This document shows, piece by piece, positions 1 to 12,377 of a stretch of DNA of 64,000 nucleotides (positions are counted from its first letter, which is position 1; each line of letters begins with the position of its first letter). Source of the stretch: Litsea cubeba (Eukaryota > Streptophyta > Magnoliopsida > Laurales > Lauraceae); the NCBI GenBank assembly GCA_012931725.1, contig WHSA01001115.1, forward strand, positions 607,448 to 671,447. Reading direction: 5' to 3'. The notes under the pieces were generated by a model. It saw nothing but the letters and a program-made list of their open reading frames with translations, did not search any database and was not told where the DNA came from. The position numbers and the translations under genes were made by a program.

Positions 1-381
1 TCACCCCATCCGCATCATCCCTTTCATTACTAGACCCTAACCAACCCACCACCATCCTTAACCCAATCCATATGCCCATTCCATCGTCTCATTCCCACCT
101 CCGAACCACCTTCCCCTCTTCAATTTGAACCAAATCCCATAAAAAAAATTCCCTTCACCACTACCCTAATCGATCCCAATTCCTTAACCTGAAACCAACT
201 TACCCGAAATCAGAACCCAAAATCCCAGATTTCCCCAAAATCTCCAAAATCTGAAAAAATCCTCAACCCAAGGATCCGAACTCTCTCCCACCACCAAGCC
301 CATCCCTCGAAACCCATCAGCAACCCCAAACCCCTATCAATCCAAACTTGCAAAACCCAAAATTCTCTCCAAATTACAAAA
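1..381. other. C-rich sequence without a recognisable gene
   Basis: This stretch is rich in C and A on the + strand, with many CCC and AACCC runs, and no frame gives a convincing protein. Its composition resembles the non-coding spacers of plant gypsy elements, and it directly precedes a probable gypsy LTR, but no polypurine tract joins the two. I see no gene. Confidence 0.4.
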
Positions 382-1297
382 TGAGGACTTAAGTTTTATT
401 AGAATAGGTCTTAGTTACAAAGGCATTATCGGGCCCTAAGATTTAATTTCTAAAGAATTATAAGTTTCTAATAGGACCCACTATTTTAAAGTTGGTAGAC
501 ATATGCGCTGACCACTAATTATTTTGATTTAAGACTCTTTTCTTAGAATTGGGTTTAAGTTGCTAAATATAGTGGGACCCTTGAATAAGGTTGGTGGAAC
601 CTCAAGTTATAAGAAATGGGACCCAACCCCTTAATATCCATGAGTACTTGACACCCATGTCTCAAAAAGGAGACTTATGCATGTTCCCAAATAGGAGTAG
701 GAAACTAGAATAGAAAGAGAGAACTCTTGCAAGAAGAGTTAAATAAAGAAGTGGAGTGTCAACTCCAAGTCTATAAATTCATGTTGCATGAGAGAACTCA
801 TCTCACGACTCCCTATTCTCCCTCCCTACTCCCTCTTGTTCATATATCTCTCCAAGAAGACCGAAACATTAAGTAGAAGATTGAAGGAGAAGAAGAGTTC
901 AAGCAAACTTAGAGTTGGTGAGGATAACCTAAAGCAACCATTGCCTATAACAGGTGAGTAGATGTGTAGATGTTCTAATCTACTTGATCCTCTTACAGAT
1001 TAGTGTCTTTCTAGTTGGAACTTAGGGTTTTTGATGAATGCATGATGGAAGATGTTGATTTCTTTTTGTGATTGATGTTGAAGGTAGTTTATATTGATAG
1101 ATTCTATAGCTGAATTGAATCTAGAGCATTAAACCCTTTGACTGAACCCCAATATGGGGATTTGGTGTTGGCACTTGGCAGAACCTCCCAACTGGGTTTT
1201 GGGGCTGGCCGCACTACATATGTTTTCTTGAGTTTTCATGTGCCATAACTGAGATCAGTTTATAATTTATGTGTTTATGAAGGAGATGGCTTAAGTC

Positions 1298-1571
1298 TGT
1301 CAATCCAGGCCCATCCATTTTGGCCCATGTCCAGGCCCATTTATTGTTCCTATTTAATGCTTTGTAATTAGTCAAAGATTTTACTTAAATTTAGGATCTA
1401 TGATTGATTGTAACTTAAATTTAGGATCTGTAATTGATTACGAATGATTATAATTAGGATTGTAATTAGGGTATTAAGCCCTTATAAATATACTTCAGTC
1501 GATCCAAGAAAGGGACGACATTCATCTCTCATTCTGTGTTTCTCTCTCTTTCTCTGTCTCTCAAAATGTCA
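1298..1571 (+). repeat. 5' LTR of the Copia element
   Basis: It starts TGTCAATCC and ends ATGTCA, giving TG..CA termini. It contains a TATA box (1482-1490) and a pyrimidine-rich stretch of TCTC repeats just before its end. It is matched over its full length by 6626-6899. Confidence 0.95.
1481..1490 (+). promoter_or_regulatory. TATA box of the Copia LTR
   Basis: CTTATAAATA lies about 90 bp before the LTR end, where the U3/R promoter of a Copia LTR is expected. The same box is repeated in the 3' LTR near 6809. The call rests on position and sequence only. Confidence 0.55.
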
Positions 1572-1583
1572 TGGTATCAGAGC
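1572..1583 (+). other. Primer-binding site (initiator-Met tRNA)
   Basis: TGGTATCAGAGC directly abuts the 5' LTR. It is the usual plant Copia minus-strand primer site, complementary to the 3' end of initiator methionine tRNA. Confidence 0.9.
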
Positions 1584-2495
1584 TTGGTCAATCATCTTTG
1601 ATCTTCTCCTAACTCATCTTCCAATCATTGGGAGCCTGTTTATGATCATTTGAGATCATCTTCTTCAGCCAGATCATATCTGATCTTCCCTGATCATCTC
1701 AGACTGATCAGAGTGGCCCATCTGTGATCTTCATCACTACATCAGCGAATTAGTCCCATCTTGGTCGACAGAAGTTCTTGGATTTGTGAAGATTTTTTCC
1801 CTGTTTTTTGATCATCTGTGATCAAACTACAGTCCAGTCGACAGTCAGCGTCCTCCGATTGCATCAGAGCTAACGTGGCCCACCATTGATCATCATCTGC
1901 TTCTCAGCTGACACAACCCATCTTGGTCGCCTGGAATTATACATCTTTATGGAGATTTTCTCAGGATTTATGGATCATCAGAGGTAGGCCATATATCATT
2001 TTTTGTGGATCGTCAGTTTGGTCAATATCTTTTCATCTCAGCCGTTCAAAAGTTTTGATTTGGATTAGTTTTACCTGAAACTGCTTCCAATAGTTGTGGA
2101 AATTTGTTGTGCACTCATCCTCTTCCTCAGATCTGTAAGCAGATCATTTCCTGGGATCCACATACAGATCTATACACTGACGACCAGGTCGTCGTGTATC
2201 ACAGTGGCTGTATTAGTGCACTGTTTGCTGTTTTTCATCTCGATTGTCTAGTTTTGTGGTTCTTTTATCCAATTCCATCCAAGTTTATACTGCTGGTAGT
2301 GGTTTTCATCACTCAAACAGATCTGATCTGATCTGTGATTGGGCAACTTCGTGGGGCCCACTACTAGAGCCAAACAGCACAGTTATTGTCTACTGCTGTG
2401 ATTGCCAATTCTACTGCTGCTGTTGGTTCAATTGTCTCTTGGTTGGAATTCTTATTGCTGCTACTGCTTTGTGTGCCTTTTCTGGATCTGTAGTA

Positions 2496-5400
2496 ATGGA
2501 TAAACATGAGATAACCCTGATTCGATTTGATGGCACAAATTATACTTCATGGGCCTTCCAATTTCAAATTTACTTGGAAGGAAAAGAACTATGGGCACAC
2601 ATTGATGGATCTGAACCTCAACCTATGGAAGATGATAAAAAGATTTTAGCCTGGAAAACAAAGGATGCTAAAATCAAGACATGGTTGCTGGGCTCTGTTG
2701 AGTCACATTTTATTCTCAACTTAAAACCATGCAAAACTGCCCGTGAAATGTGGGACTATCTTCAGAAAATTTATCAACAAGGCAATGCTGCTCGTCAGTT
2801 TCAATTGGAACTTGAAATCTCTCAATTTACTCAAGGCACCCAGACAATTCAAGAGTATTACAATGGCTTTCGCCGCCTGTGGACTGAATATGATGAGATT
2901 AAGTTTGCCACGGTATCTGCCGCACTTTTACCAGAATTGCTTCCATTGCAGCAAAGTAGTCATCGAGATCAGCTTCTTATGAAACTTCGTCTGGAGTTTG
3001 AAACAGTTAGATCGAACTTGATGAGCAGGGCTCCTCTTCCAAGTCTGGATACCTGTCTTCAGGAACTTCTGCGGGAAGAACAACGCCTGCTTACTAGAAC
3101 TACTCTGGAACAACAGACAGCTAGTGAGACTCCTCTTGCATATGTTGCTACAGTCAGACCTCCTCCTCGGGACATCAGTAAAGTTCAGTGCCATAACTGT
3201 AAGAAATATGGTCACTATGCCAATCAATGCAAGGCAAAAATATGCCGGTATTGTAAAGCCACTGGTCATGTTATCGAAGAATGCCGGAAGAAGGCTCGCA
3301 ATTCTACTTCCCGCAACTATGTGCAGTCAGTGCAGTCCGCTCCAAGTGCTTACACCGTCACCACTCCATCATATGCTTTATCTGACTTCAGTAGTTCTCT
3401 GCAGTCTGATTCTTCCTCCCAACCTGGTTCCTCAAACTCTGCATCACCAGCCCCTCTCACCCCTGAGATGGTAAACCAAATGATAATCAATGCTTTAGCC
3501 TCCATGAACATCGCAGGTAATGCTTCCTCTCTTTCCAATACTTGGTACTTAGATTCTGGTGCCAGTAACCATATGACCACTTCAGCCCTCAAATTACAAA
3601 ATGTTGTTCCTTACTCTGGTCATCTTACTGTCCAAGCTGCCAATGGAGATCATCTTCCCATCATCTCTGTTGGTGATACCCCTAGTCCCTTACCATTAAC
3701 CAATGTTTTAGTTTCTCCTCATCTTGCTACCAATTTAGTTTCTGTGGGTCAACTTGTTGAAAATAACTGCAATGTCTCTTTTTCTTCCTCTGGCTGTGTT
3801 GTGCAGGACCAGGAGTCGGGGGAAGTGATCGCGAGGGGGCCTAAGCGTGGAAGGCTTTTTTCATTACCAGTGTCTTCATTTACTCCGAAAAACTCCTTAC
3901 ATCAGTTCTTTTGTTTTTTCATTAAGAATAATTCTCGGTTGTGGCATAATAGACTTGGACATCCAAATGCTTCTACCATGTCTAATTTATTTCAATCTGG
4001 ATTAATAAATAAACCTGTTGATTCTGCTTCTTTTGAATGTGATGCTTGTAAATTAGGAAAGAGTAAAATTTTACCTTTTCCACACTCTAACACACGAAGC
4101 ACTGCATGTTTTGACTTAATTCACAGTGATGTTTGGGGCATTGCTCCGACTCTTTCTCATAGTCATTTTAAGTACTTTGTCACTTTCATTGATGACTTCA
4201 GCAGATTTACTTGGCTTTATTTATTACATTCCAAGTCTGATGTTCTCCATGCTTTTAAAATTTTTTTAAGCTATGTTGAAACACAATTCTCCACATGCAT
4301 TAAGATTTTGCGATCAGACTCAGGGGGGGAGTATGTGTCCAATGATTTTCAATCTTTTCTCAACAAGAAAGGAATCATTTCTCAACGTACATGTCCATAT
4401 ACTCCACAACAAAATGGAGTTGCGGAACGGAAAAAACAGACATCTCCTTGATGTAACTCGAACACTTCTCCTTCAATCTTCCGTTCCTCCTCGTTTTTGG
4501 ACTGAAGCCCTCACCACCGCAGTTTATCTCATCAATCGTCTTCCCTCATCTACCATTGATCATTTCACACCGTATTTTAAACTGCTTGGGCAACAACCTG
4601 TGTTTGATCACCTTCATACATTTGGGTGTGTTTGTTTTGTTCACCTTCCTCTCACGGAACGAACAAAACTAACTGCGCAATCTCGCAGGTGTGCATTTTT
4701 GGGTTATGCCACTAATCAAAAAGGTTTTGTTTGTTATGATCCCATTGGACGTCGTATCAGGGTTTCTCGCAATGTTATTTTCTTTGAAAATCAGAATTTC
4801 TTCCCGACTCACATAGACTGTCCTTCATCCTCTTCACCAGCTCTCTTACCTGGTTTCTCGGATCAACCAACGGATCAACCTACTGTTACTAGGTTTAATC
4901 CTGATTTTGTGTATCACCGACGGGAAAAACCTACTATTTCAGATGGCCGTCCTCCTGATCCTCCACCGACCACTGGTTTCGCACCAACTCCAGCCTTGCG
5001 TCGCTCCTCCCGAGATTCTCGACCACCTGCAAGGTATGGCTTTACCCATACTTCTTTGATGACCACTCTATCTTCTGTCCCTATCCCTAGTTCTTATCTG
5101 CAGGCTGTACAACAAGATTGTTGGAACCAGGCCATGAAGGAGGAATTGGATGCATTGGATCAGAATCACACCTGGGATATTGTGGAGTGTCCTTCAACAG
5201 TTAAACCCATTGGTTGCAAATGGATCTACTCGATCAAACTTAAGTCTGATGGGTCCTTGGATAGACACAAAGCTAGACTTGTGGCACTCGGCAACCGTCA
5301 GGAGTATGGAATTGACTATGAGGAAACTTTTGCACCTGTGGCCAAAATGACATCTGTTCGGATACTTCTCGCCATTGCTGCATCTCACTCCTGGCCGTTA

Positions 5401-6618
5401 TACCAAATGGATGTCAAAAATGCATTTCTCCATGGGGATCTGCAAGAAGAAGTCTATATGCGGATACCACAAGGTATCCCCTCTCCCTCCAAGAGGACTG
5501 TCTGTCGCCTGCGAAAATCGCTTTATGGTCTAAAACAAGCTCCTCGGGCATGGTTTGAAACCTTCCAGCGTCGCTTATGCGAGAGTGGCTTTACCCAGAG
5601 TCCTTATGATCCATCTCTATTTCTCTGTCGCACTTCTACTGGTATTACTGTGCTTCTCGTGTATGTTGACGATATTATTATCACTGGCACGGATGCTGAT
5701 ATGATCACCTCTCTCCAAGCTTCTCTCAAGGATTCCTTCCGTATGAAGGATTTGGGCCCTTTACATTATTTTTTGGGGTTAGAGGTGCATCAATCTCCGA
5801 AAGGTCTATTTGTTAATCAACACAAATACACATCTGACCTTATCGAGTTGGCTGATCTCCATGATTCTTCACCTGTTGATACACCTGTAGAGGTCAATCT
5901 CAAGTTAAGTAAAGATAATGGCGATCTACTTCCTGATCCTCATACATACCGGCGCCTGGTGGGAAGTCTTGTCTATCTCACCATCACTAGACCTGACATC
6001 TCCTATGCTGTTAATCTTGTGAGCCAGTTCATGACCGCTCCTCGTCATCTTCATCTGGTAGCTGTGAAGCGTATTATTCGCTATCTGTTGCGAACTGTCA
6101 CTCGTGGTCTCTATTATCCAAAGGATAATCCTCTTCATCTAACCGCTTATGCGGATGCTGACTGGGCGGGCTGTCAAGACACACGCCGTTCTACTACTGG
6201 TTGGTGCATGTACCTTGGAAATTCTCTCATTTCTTGGAAATGCAAGAAACAAGAACGGGTGTCCAGATCTTCCACGGAAGCTGAATATAGGGCCATGTCT
6301 TCTGCTTGCTCTGAGATCTTATGGCTACGTGGACTCCTTTCAGAACTCGGCTTCGCTCAATCCACTCCTACTCCATTGCATGCTGATAATACTGGGGCTA
6401 TCCGCATCACTGCAAATCCAGTCTTTCATGAACGCACCAAACATATTGAAGTTGACTGCCACTTTATTCGTGATGAATATAAGCGTGATGTCATTCGGCT
6501 ACCACATGTCCCTACAGAATTTCAGTTTGCCGATATTTTCACTAAGGGACTTCCTCGGCCTCGTCATCAATTTCTTGTCTCCAAATTGCTGCTTTATGAC
6601 TCCCCAGCATCAATTTGA
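2496..6618 (+). pseudogene. Copia gag-pol polyprotein with one frameshift
   Basis: The polyprotein starts at ATG 2496 (MDKHEITLIRF), after a leader of about 920 bp, and ends at TGA 6618, just before the polypurine tract. In order there are: a gag domain; two CCHC zinc knuckles (CHNCKKYGHYANQC and CRYCKATGHVIEEC, from about 3190 to 3285); an aspartic protease (LDSGASNHM, near 3552); a GAG-pre-integrase and integrase domain with HSDVWG and RSDSGGEY; reverse transcriptase with YVDD (5662-5673); and RNase H with ADADWAG and STEAEYRA. The reading frame shifts once, in a run of six A at 4431-4436 in the integrase, where a run of five would keep the frame. Apart from that it looks intact. In a young element this is either a single inactivating indel or a homopolymer sequencing error. 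Upstream in-frame codons from 2244 are leader. Confidence 0.93.
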
Positions 6619-6625
6619 GGGGGGG
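6614..6625 (+). other. Polypurine tract of the Copia element
   Basis: TTGAGGGGGGG lies immediately upstream of the 3' LTR. It is the plus-strand primer. The pol stop codon overlaps its start. Confidence 0.85.
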
Positions 6626-6899
6626 TGTCAATCCAGGCCCATCCATTTTGGCCCATGTCCAGGCCCATTTATTGTTCCTATTTAATGCTTTGTAATTAGT
6701 CAAAGATTTTACTTAAATTTAGGATCTATGATTGATTGTAACTTAAATTTAGGATCTGTAATTGATTACGAATGATTATAATTAGGATTGTAATTAGGGT
6801 ATTAAGCCCTTATAAATATACTTCAGTCGATCCAAGAAAGGGACGACATTCATCTCTCATTCTGTGTTTCTCTCTCTTTCTCTGTCTCTCAAAATGTCA
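6626..6899 (+). repeat. 3' LTR of the Copia element
   Basis: A direct repeat of 1298-1571 with no difference seen by eye. It is followed by the AAGTC target duplication. Confidence 0.95.
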
Positions 6900-7305
6900 A
6901 AGTCCATTCTAGAATTGTGACATAGAGGTCTGAACCCCAACTTCATTGATTAGTTACGGATTTAAAGGGTACTAATGGACTTTGTTGACCCAATTTGTAA
7001 ATAAGTGCCGGCTGAAACTGCACATGAAGCTTCTGGTTGGTCAAGACTCAATTCAAAATTTATAAGTATGCTGGTTGGTTCATGTATGGGACTGTTTGGC
7101 TGAAGTGGGTGGATTACATACTAGTTCTAATAGGTTACCTCATGAGTGCATATTGTTTTTATTGTCACTAATGATTCTTGTCTTTGAGTTGAATCATGGA
7201 ATAACCTCTAGTGACACTTTAAATTAAGGATTAGCTGATGCATTTTAGGTGTATGACGAATTTCCTGAGTGATAGAATTGGATTGGCCGACCATAGTTTG
7301 GGTTC

Positions 7306-7710
7306 TTACACTGTTTGGGAGGGGGGGGGGGAGGGGAGGGGAGGGAAAATTAATTTTACATCCTCTTGTTTGGATAGTAAAAAAGTAGGGGAAAGAAAAA
7401 TGAAAAAGTATAATTTTGTTTGTTTGTGAGGTAGAGAGACAATTACCATTTTATCCTTATGGGCTGGCTACAGGCTTTGATGGGAAAATTTCAAAAAGGG
7501 CAATTTAGTAATTTCTGCAAAAATCCCCTCTTTGCTTCTCATTTTCCCCTCAGTTTTGAGGGGAAAATTTTTTAGTGGGCCCCACACAAATTTTCCCCCC
7601 ATATTCCCCTCCCCCACTTTCCCTCCCCCCTTCCCAAACACCCTCCATTAACACATTCCCTCCATTTTCCCCTCTTTTTTTTCCTTCCCTCCTTCCCAAA
7701 CATAGTGTTA
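7306..7710. mobile_element. Probable Harbinger/Tourist-type MITE
   Basis: A 399-bp element (7309-7707) whose ends are imperfect inverted repeats: CACTGTTTGGGAGGG on the left, and the complement of CACTATGTTTGGGAAGGAGGG on the right. It is flanked by TTA on both sides (7306-7308, 7708-7710). A 3-bp TTA/TWA target duplication is typical of PIF/Harbinger MITEs. The left half is G-rich and the right half C-rich, so the single strand should fold on itself. No coding capacity. Confidence 0.6.
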
Positions 7711-8330
7711 GTGTATGGCCGAACAACCATATAAAGTTTTGGGGAGATTGGAACTCCCCTCATGTTGTGGAGACTGTAGAATCATGTGTTGAGGCTGTTT
7801 TATGGATTGGGTTATTATATACAAGATCTCATAGTATCCTTTGAGTGCATTCTGTTTTCCTGAGTCAAGGATGAAGTTCATCTAAAATCTACATGATGAT
7901 GTGGTTAGGGAGTTGGAATTTGAATATGGTGATATTCCATGCGGTTTGATCTTTGGTTATTTATTTTATGTTTATATGACTAATTTGTCTTGGTACTTTA
8001 TTTCTTAAATCCTTATGGCATATGATGTATATGGTTAGATTTTCTAAAATTGTGACAACACTCCAAACCTATAAGAGGTTAGTTATGAGATCGCTCTTAC
8101 ACAATTGGCTTACCAGTAATGACAGGGTGTGGGGCATAATAAATCCAAAATGGTGTAAGTGGTTGATCTCAAGCTACCTTAATGTAGGTGTTGAGAATAG
8201 TAAAGAATTTTGTTCAAGTATGAATCACATTTATAGGATTTTCAGGGATAAAATGTCTTTTTTATAACATGATTAACTAGGTCCAACCCATTGGCCCTCC
8301 CCTAGACCACTAGCACATACCAAGGCCTTG

Positions 8331-8500
8331 ACATAGATGTATTCCCTAACTTATAGGTCAGATATATCTGATTCGCTGACTTATAAGTCAGATTTGTTAA
8401 TCCCTGACTCATAGGTCAGTTGTATTCCCTGACTCTTAGGTCAGTTATGTTAATCATCTGACTGCAGGTTAGCTATTTTCATTGACTGTAGGTTAGCCCT
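8331..8500. repeat. Degenerate tandem repeat of CTGACT.ATAGGTCAG units
   Basis: Five or six diverged copies of a unit of about 25-30 bp, each centred on CTGACTYATAGGTCAG, which is itself a short inverted repeat. They sit in the downstream half of the probable gypsy LTR. The later copies decay to GACTGTAGGTTAGC. Confidence 0.6.
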
Positions 8501-9060
8501 TTTACATGATATGAGGCATCCATGAGGTATTTTATGAGGTGGTGCTTTCAGGTGGTTAGGGGAGCCTGGAAGTTAGTTTTAGGAAACCTTGACTGGACCT
8601 CAATAAATGCATTCCTGCTATTATTGCAACGTCATTATTTCTGTTAACATAAAAATTGTGCACTCACGTAGATTAGAGCTTCTAGTCACGCACTTTCACT
8701 GATTGTTGTTTTTGTTGCCACAATCTAGGTAACCAGGATCTAGAGTCTAAAGGATTACCATGATGATCAAGAGATAGGACTCGACATAGGCACTTGAGTG
8801 ACAGTCTCGTATAAAAGAAAAGAACTAGTTTTCATTATTTGAACTTCCAAAGACTTTATAGTTGTTTTTGGTTTCCATTTTATTTAATTATTTTCAGATT
8901 GACACTGTTATTCATATTTTTAATCTTAAATGACCATCTCTTATTAACTAGGTGAAGGCCTGAACTTTTTATGCCAACGGATATGACACATGTATGTTAT
9001 GAGATACTTTTATAAGTCTCAACGTGGAATTCAAAGGGCCCCGAGTTCCGAGTTGTGACA

Positions 9061-9704
9061 ACTCCTAAGTTTTCCTTTTCTCATTTATATGGCATTGTAG
9101 AGAGGGAATTATCATAGTTGATTGATTAATAGAATTGGGGTTATACCTTTTTGAGGTGCGTTCTCGATGATTGTCTTTGCGGAGACGTCCCGACTTTTTG
9201 CAGTAACGACAGACTTTATGTTGGCATTGGGATGCAAGATGTCCAAATTGTTGACAGCTGTAGCATTGAGTTTTGCTCATGTCCCGAGGTGGAGGCTGAG
9301 AAGCCTTAGTAGCTGAAAACGCGACAGAATAGGTCTCAGCCTTATGTTGAGCTATATGAGCTGTAGTTGAAATACGCTGTTCCTCGCGTAAGAGTTCATT
9401 CAGGCAGATATTTAAAGAAGGTAAAGGCATCCGATTCATCAGGGCCGATCGGACACTGTCATACTCAGGACGTAATTTCATTAAAAATTGATCCCGCTGA
9501 CTAGAGGCCTGAAGATCACGAATCACGATCAGAACATCTGCAGCCACATCTGCATACTTAATACTATCATATTCCGACCAGAGGGTCCGAAATCCTGAAT
9601 AGTAGTCTTGGATTGACAAGGTCCCTTGTGCATATTCAGCAATTGCACATTCAAGGTGAAATTGTCGTGCTGAGTTATCTTGATGGTATACTTGCTTCAG
9701 ATAT
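9061..9704 (-). pseudogene. Copia gag, C-terminal part (split by a gypsy insertion)
   Basis: Read on the - strand, this continues the gag whose N-terminal half is at 16112-16371. It encodes the middle of the gag domain (SIQDYYSGFRTLWSEY) and a CCHC knuckle (CYSCQQFGHLASQC), followed by CRYCKKSG, the start of a second knuckle. It then ends at the boundary with the gypsy-type LTR at 9060. The order of domains matches the gag of the Copia at 2496. Protease, integrase and RT do not follow in this window, so the rest of this element was lost or lies elsewhere. Confidence 0.85.
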
Positions 9705-9926
9705 TGTAATATCCTGGGTTTTAGATTTCCTATTAGACTATTAAAACCTCACGTGTATTATTATTGAATGAAAGAGGAGTTGTTTAACAACTCTGATGAG
9801 AGGAGATTGGACAGGACTCTATGTCCAGTTACAAGGAAACTAGGACTCTAACTCTCTGTTGCCTATATTAACAACCAACGACCCTTTTGGAATATCATAT
9901 TCAATTCTTTTCCTTGAAGAGAAAAT

Positions 9927-9927
<1 letters not shown>

Positions 9928-9991
<64 letters not shown>
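9928..9991. repeat. GA microsatellite inside the LTR
   Basis: An uninterrupted (GA)n run of about 60 bp, mirrored by 13655-13717 in the other LTR. The two copies differ slightly in length. Confidence 0.95.
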
Positions 9992-9996
<5 letters not shown>

Positions 9997-11636
9997 TTGT
10001 GGAATCCAAGGGAATAAGAGGAAGAAGTCAGCGGGAAGACGAACTACAATCGCGTATCAAGGTGAGTGAATCTTCCTTAATTATTCAATCCATGCTTTAG
10101 TTGATGAGATAGATGCTTGAGGAAATCAGATGTTGTGAAATTGCTATTTGTGTAAATAGTTTAAAGATAATTGACACACCCAGGTTCTGGATTATGATAG
10201 AAGAGGGTTGATTTCTTGGTGAAATAGAAGATTTTGGTTTTTCCATTATTAATCTTGCTTTGAATGATGATTCATGTGGAAAGAAAGGATCGGATGATAG
10301 TATCTGTGCAATTTCTGCACCTACTTACGAAAGGGGCTGTGGGACCCATGGCCCACTGCATGATGAATCTGGTCCAGGGATCTTATAAAGGAGTCATGGG
10401 CGACCTTGAGTATACTGGACCCATGCTGATTGGAATTTGTATGGCCATCAAACTTCTCTGCAATAATGCTTGAGGCGTGAATCAGGGAAAAAGAGTCAAT
10501 TTGATCGATGAAGGTAGTGGGACCCACTATAAGGTCTGATCTAAGATCAAGACCTCACATCCTAAAGGGGGCATGTGGTCGATCCTAGTGAAGATGGATA
10601 TCTTGCACAATGGCCCCCATCTATGATTTATCTATGATCATCAGAATTTCAGGCGTTAATTGATAATACTGGTCGTTTGTAGTTGTGGGACCCATATATT
10701 GATTTGATCAATGATCAAGACCACACATCTTCTAATGAACCCTTGGGCGACCAGTGTGGAGTTGGACATCTTGGGTTTTGAGAATAGTGGGGCCACTGTC
10801 CAACAGTTTCAATAAAGCCAGGCGTGACTTTGTACACAGAAAAATCAGAATTTAGTTCTGATTTATGGGCCACAGCATGTGATTTGATGATAGATCAGAT
10901 CCAATAGATAGAGTATTTACTATGGGGCGACAGTGACCTAGATGTCTGATCTTGGATTGGCTGTGTGGGACCCACTGAACTCTATGCCAAGAAGTTCAGA
11001 TATGATTCATATGCTTCCTTATCTAACAGTCACAGAAACTTCCATCGTGAATGAATGTGTTACAGCACTAGTTACTGTTTGAGTCTGGGGGTCCAAGGGA
11101 TTGACCTGATGGTACATCAGAACCAATAGAATGTATATTGACCCTTGGGCGACCATGAACTTGAAGACTGGTCTTGGATTTGTCAAGTGGGACCCACTGG
11201 ATTTTATAATTGAGTATCTGTAGACGTGAAACACTTGTTGTATGGGTACTGTGTGGTATACACATGGCTGGATGGGTTTTGTGATTGGGGAGATAACCCC
11301 AGGCTTGATATGTAATTACCATCTTATCCTCCTCTCTAATTTAATTGCATGATTATGTGTGGTTTATAATAAATTGTATGGACTATTTGGGAAGGTTGGC
11401 ATGTTTCGGTTACTTATGTAATATATTATGAAGGTGGACCGCTCCGATATTATTTCTTAACTGTTATAATCAGAAGTGGGACACTAATCTGATAAGGACT
11501 TGAATGGGGCTGGGTCCACACTACTGTTTGTGTATGTTATGAATAATGAATTCTAGTTACTATGTGATTATGATATATTGTGCACTGGTCCCAGATTTTG
11601 GGGATGGTCCCAGACGTGGGATGTTGGACTTAGTGT

Positions 11637-11743
11637 CCGGGCCGTTATAACGGCGGGTCCTTAATGGACGTGATGGGCCATTTTAATGGCGGGTCCTTAA
11701 TGGACGTGATGGGCCACTTTGATGGCTGGTCCTTAGTGGACGT
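11637..11743. repeat. Three tandem units of about 35 bp in the LTR
   Basis: Three copies of a unit built from GGGCC....AATGGCGGGTCC and TTAATGGACGTGAT. Within each copy GGCC and GGCGGGTCC can pair. The same array is present in the second LTR at about 15364-15470. Confidence 0.8.
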
Positions 11744-12377
11744 GTCTGATGAGACAGGGTCATGGTGACCGGTATACATGTATACGATAAGCTTGAGGCA
11801 AGATTGGATGCGCTTGGGCCAGGTCCTCTGGTCAAGTAGCCCATGAGCCAAAGAGGACAATATTGCACTGGGCATTGGTTTGGATTGTTACGATAAGGCC
11901 TTTGAGGCGTGGTGATGTGCATGGGCACGGATTTGTATGTGAAAGAATTTTAATAATATTTGATTATTGATTTATATCTGCTGAATTATGTGATGTTTTA
12001 TGTGATTTGTGTAATTAGGAATATTCATTCACCAGTAGTACTGATGTTGTGTTACCCCCTTCAGGTAATCATGCTGCGGGCGGGACAGAGGGGAACGATG
12101 TTCAGCACGTAGATTTCAATACGCGTGGCTGACAAGAGAGAACGAGAAAATATAATTTAGTGGATAAGGGGATAGCCCTTGCTTAGGAAATTTATTTAAG
12201 GTTTTAATACATTATTGATGCAGACAGAACATATTAAAGTATGAGTATTTATAACTCATTAATTATTTGAAATTATTAACCCAAATGCTTATGAGAATCA
12301 TTTATGAATGTATGGTAATTATTGCCAAATATCACGATCCGGATATCCGACATGACCCCGGAATTTGGGTCGTGACA

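Larger units (their letters stand above)
1293..6904 (+). mobile_element. Near-complete Copia LTR retrotransposon with target duplication
   Basis: A 5.6-kb element with two 274-bp LTRs (1298-1571 and 6626-6899) that I could not tell apart by eye. It has an initiator-Met primer site directly after the 5' LTR, a polypurine tract directly before the 3' LTR, and a 5-bp target duplication AAGTC (1293-1297 and 6900-6904). The order of domains (gag, protease, integrase, reverse transcriptase, RNase H) is that of Copia. It sits inside the probable gypsy LTR and is therefore younger. Identical LTRs point to a very recent insertion. Confidence 0.95.
382..9060 (+). mobile_element. Probable long gypsy-type LTR, interrupted by a Copia element
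   Basis: Without the nested Copia, about 3.1 kb remains that looks like a long LTR of a plant chromovirus. There is a TATA-like CTATAAATTC near 770, and a leader ending in AGGTGAGTAG near 951, the same layout as the two better-defined gypsy LTRs in this window. GGGACCC motifs recur, and the sequence ends in GTTGTGACA at 9060, like the GTCGTGACA end of the LTR at 12377. No target duplication or partner LTR is visible, and the left edge is a guess from the first TG. It could be a solo LTR or the 3' LTR of an element extending left of the window. Confidence 0.4.
9705..12377 (+). repeat. 5' LTR of the gypsy deletion derivative
   Basis: It starts TGTAATATCCTGGG and ends GTCGTGACA. A long GA microsatellite lies at about 9928-9991, then a splice-donor-like AAGGTGAGTG near 10059, then many GTGGGACCCA motifs alternating with GATC-rich stretches. 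A tandem array of three units of about 35 bp lies at about 11637-11743. The layout resembles other Tekay/Del-like LTRs, but lineage assignment needs the RT sequence, which is nearly absent here. Confidence 0.93.

Noticed and set aside
1572..1583. tRNA gene at TGGTATCAGAGC sites
   Set aside because: These are primer-binding sites next to LTRs. No cloverleaf can be formed around them.
4431..4437. The A AAA AAC heptamer as a programmed -1 frameshift site in the young Copia
   Set aside because: It lies in the middle of the integrase, not at a gag/pol border, the downstream frame is +1 rather than -1, and the reading phase does not fit the slippery-site pattern. A single-base indel explains it better.
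9887..10069. Open frame with a long Arg-Glu repeat
   Set aside because: It is a translation of the (GA)n microsatellite within an LTR.
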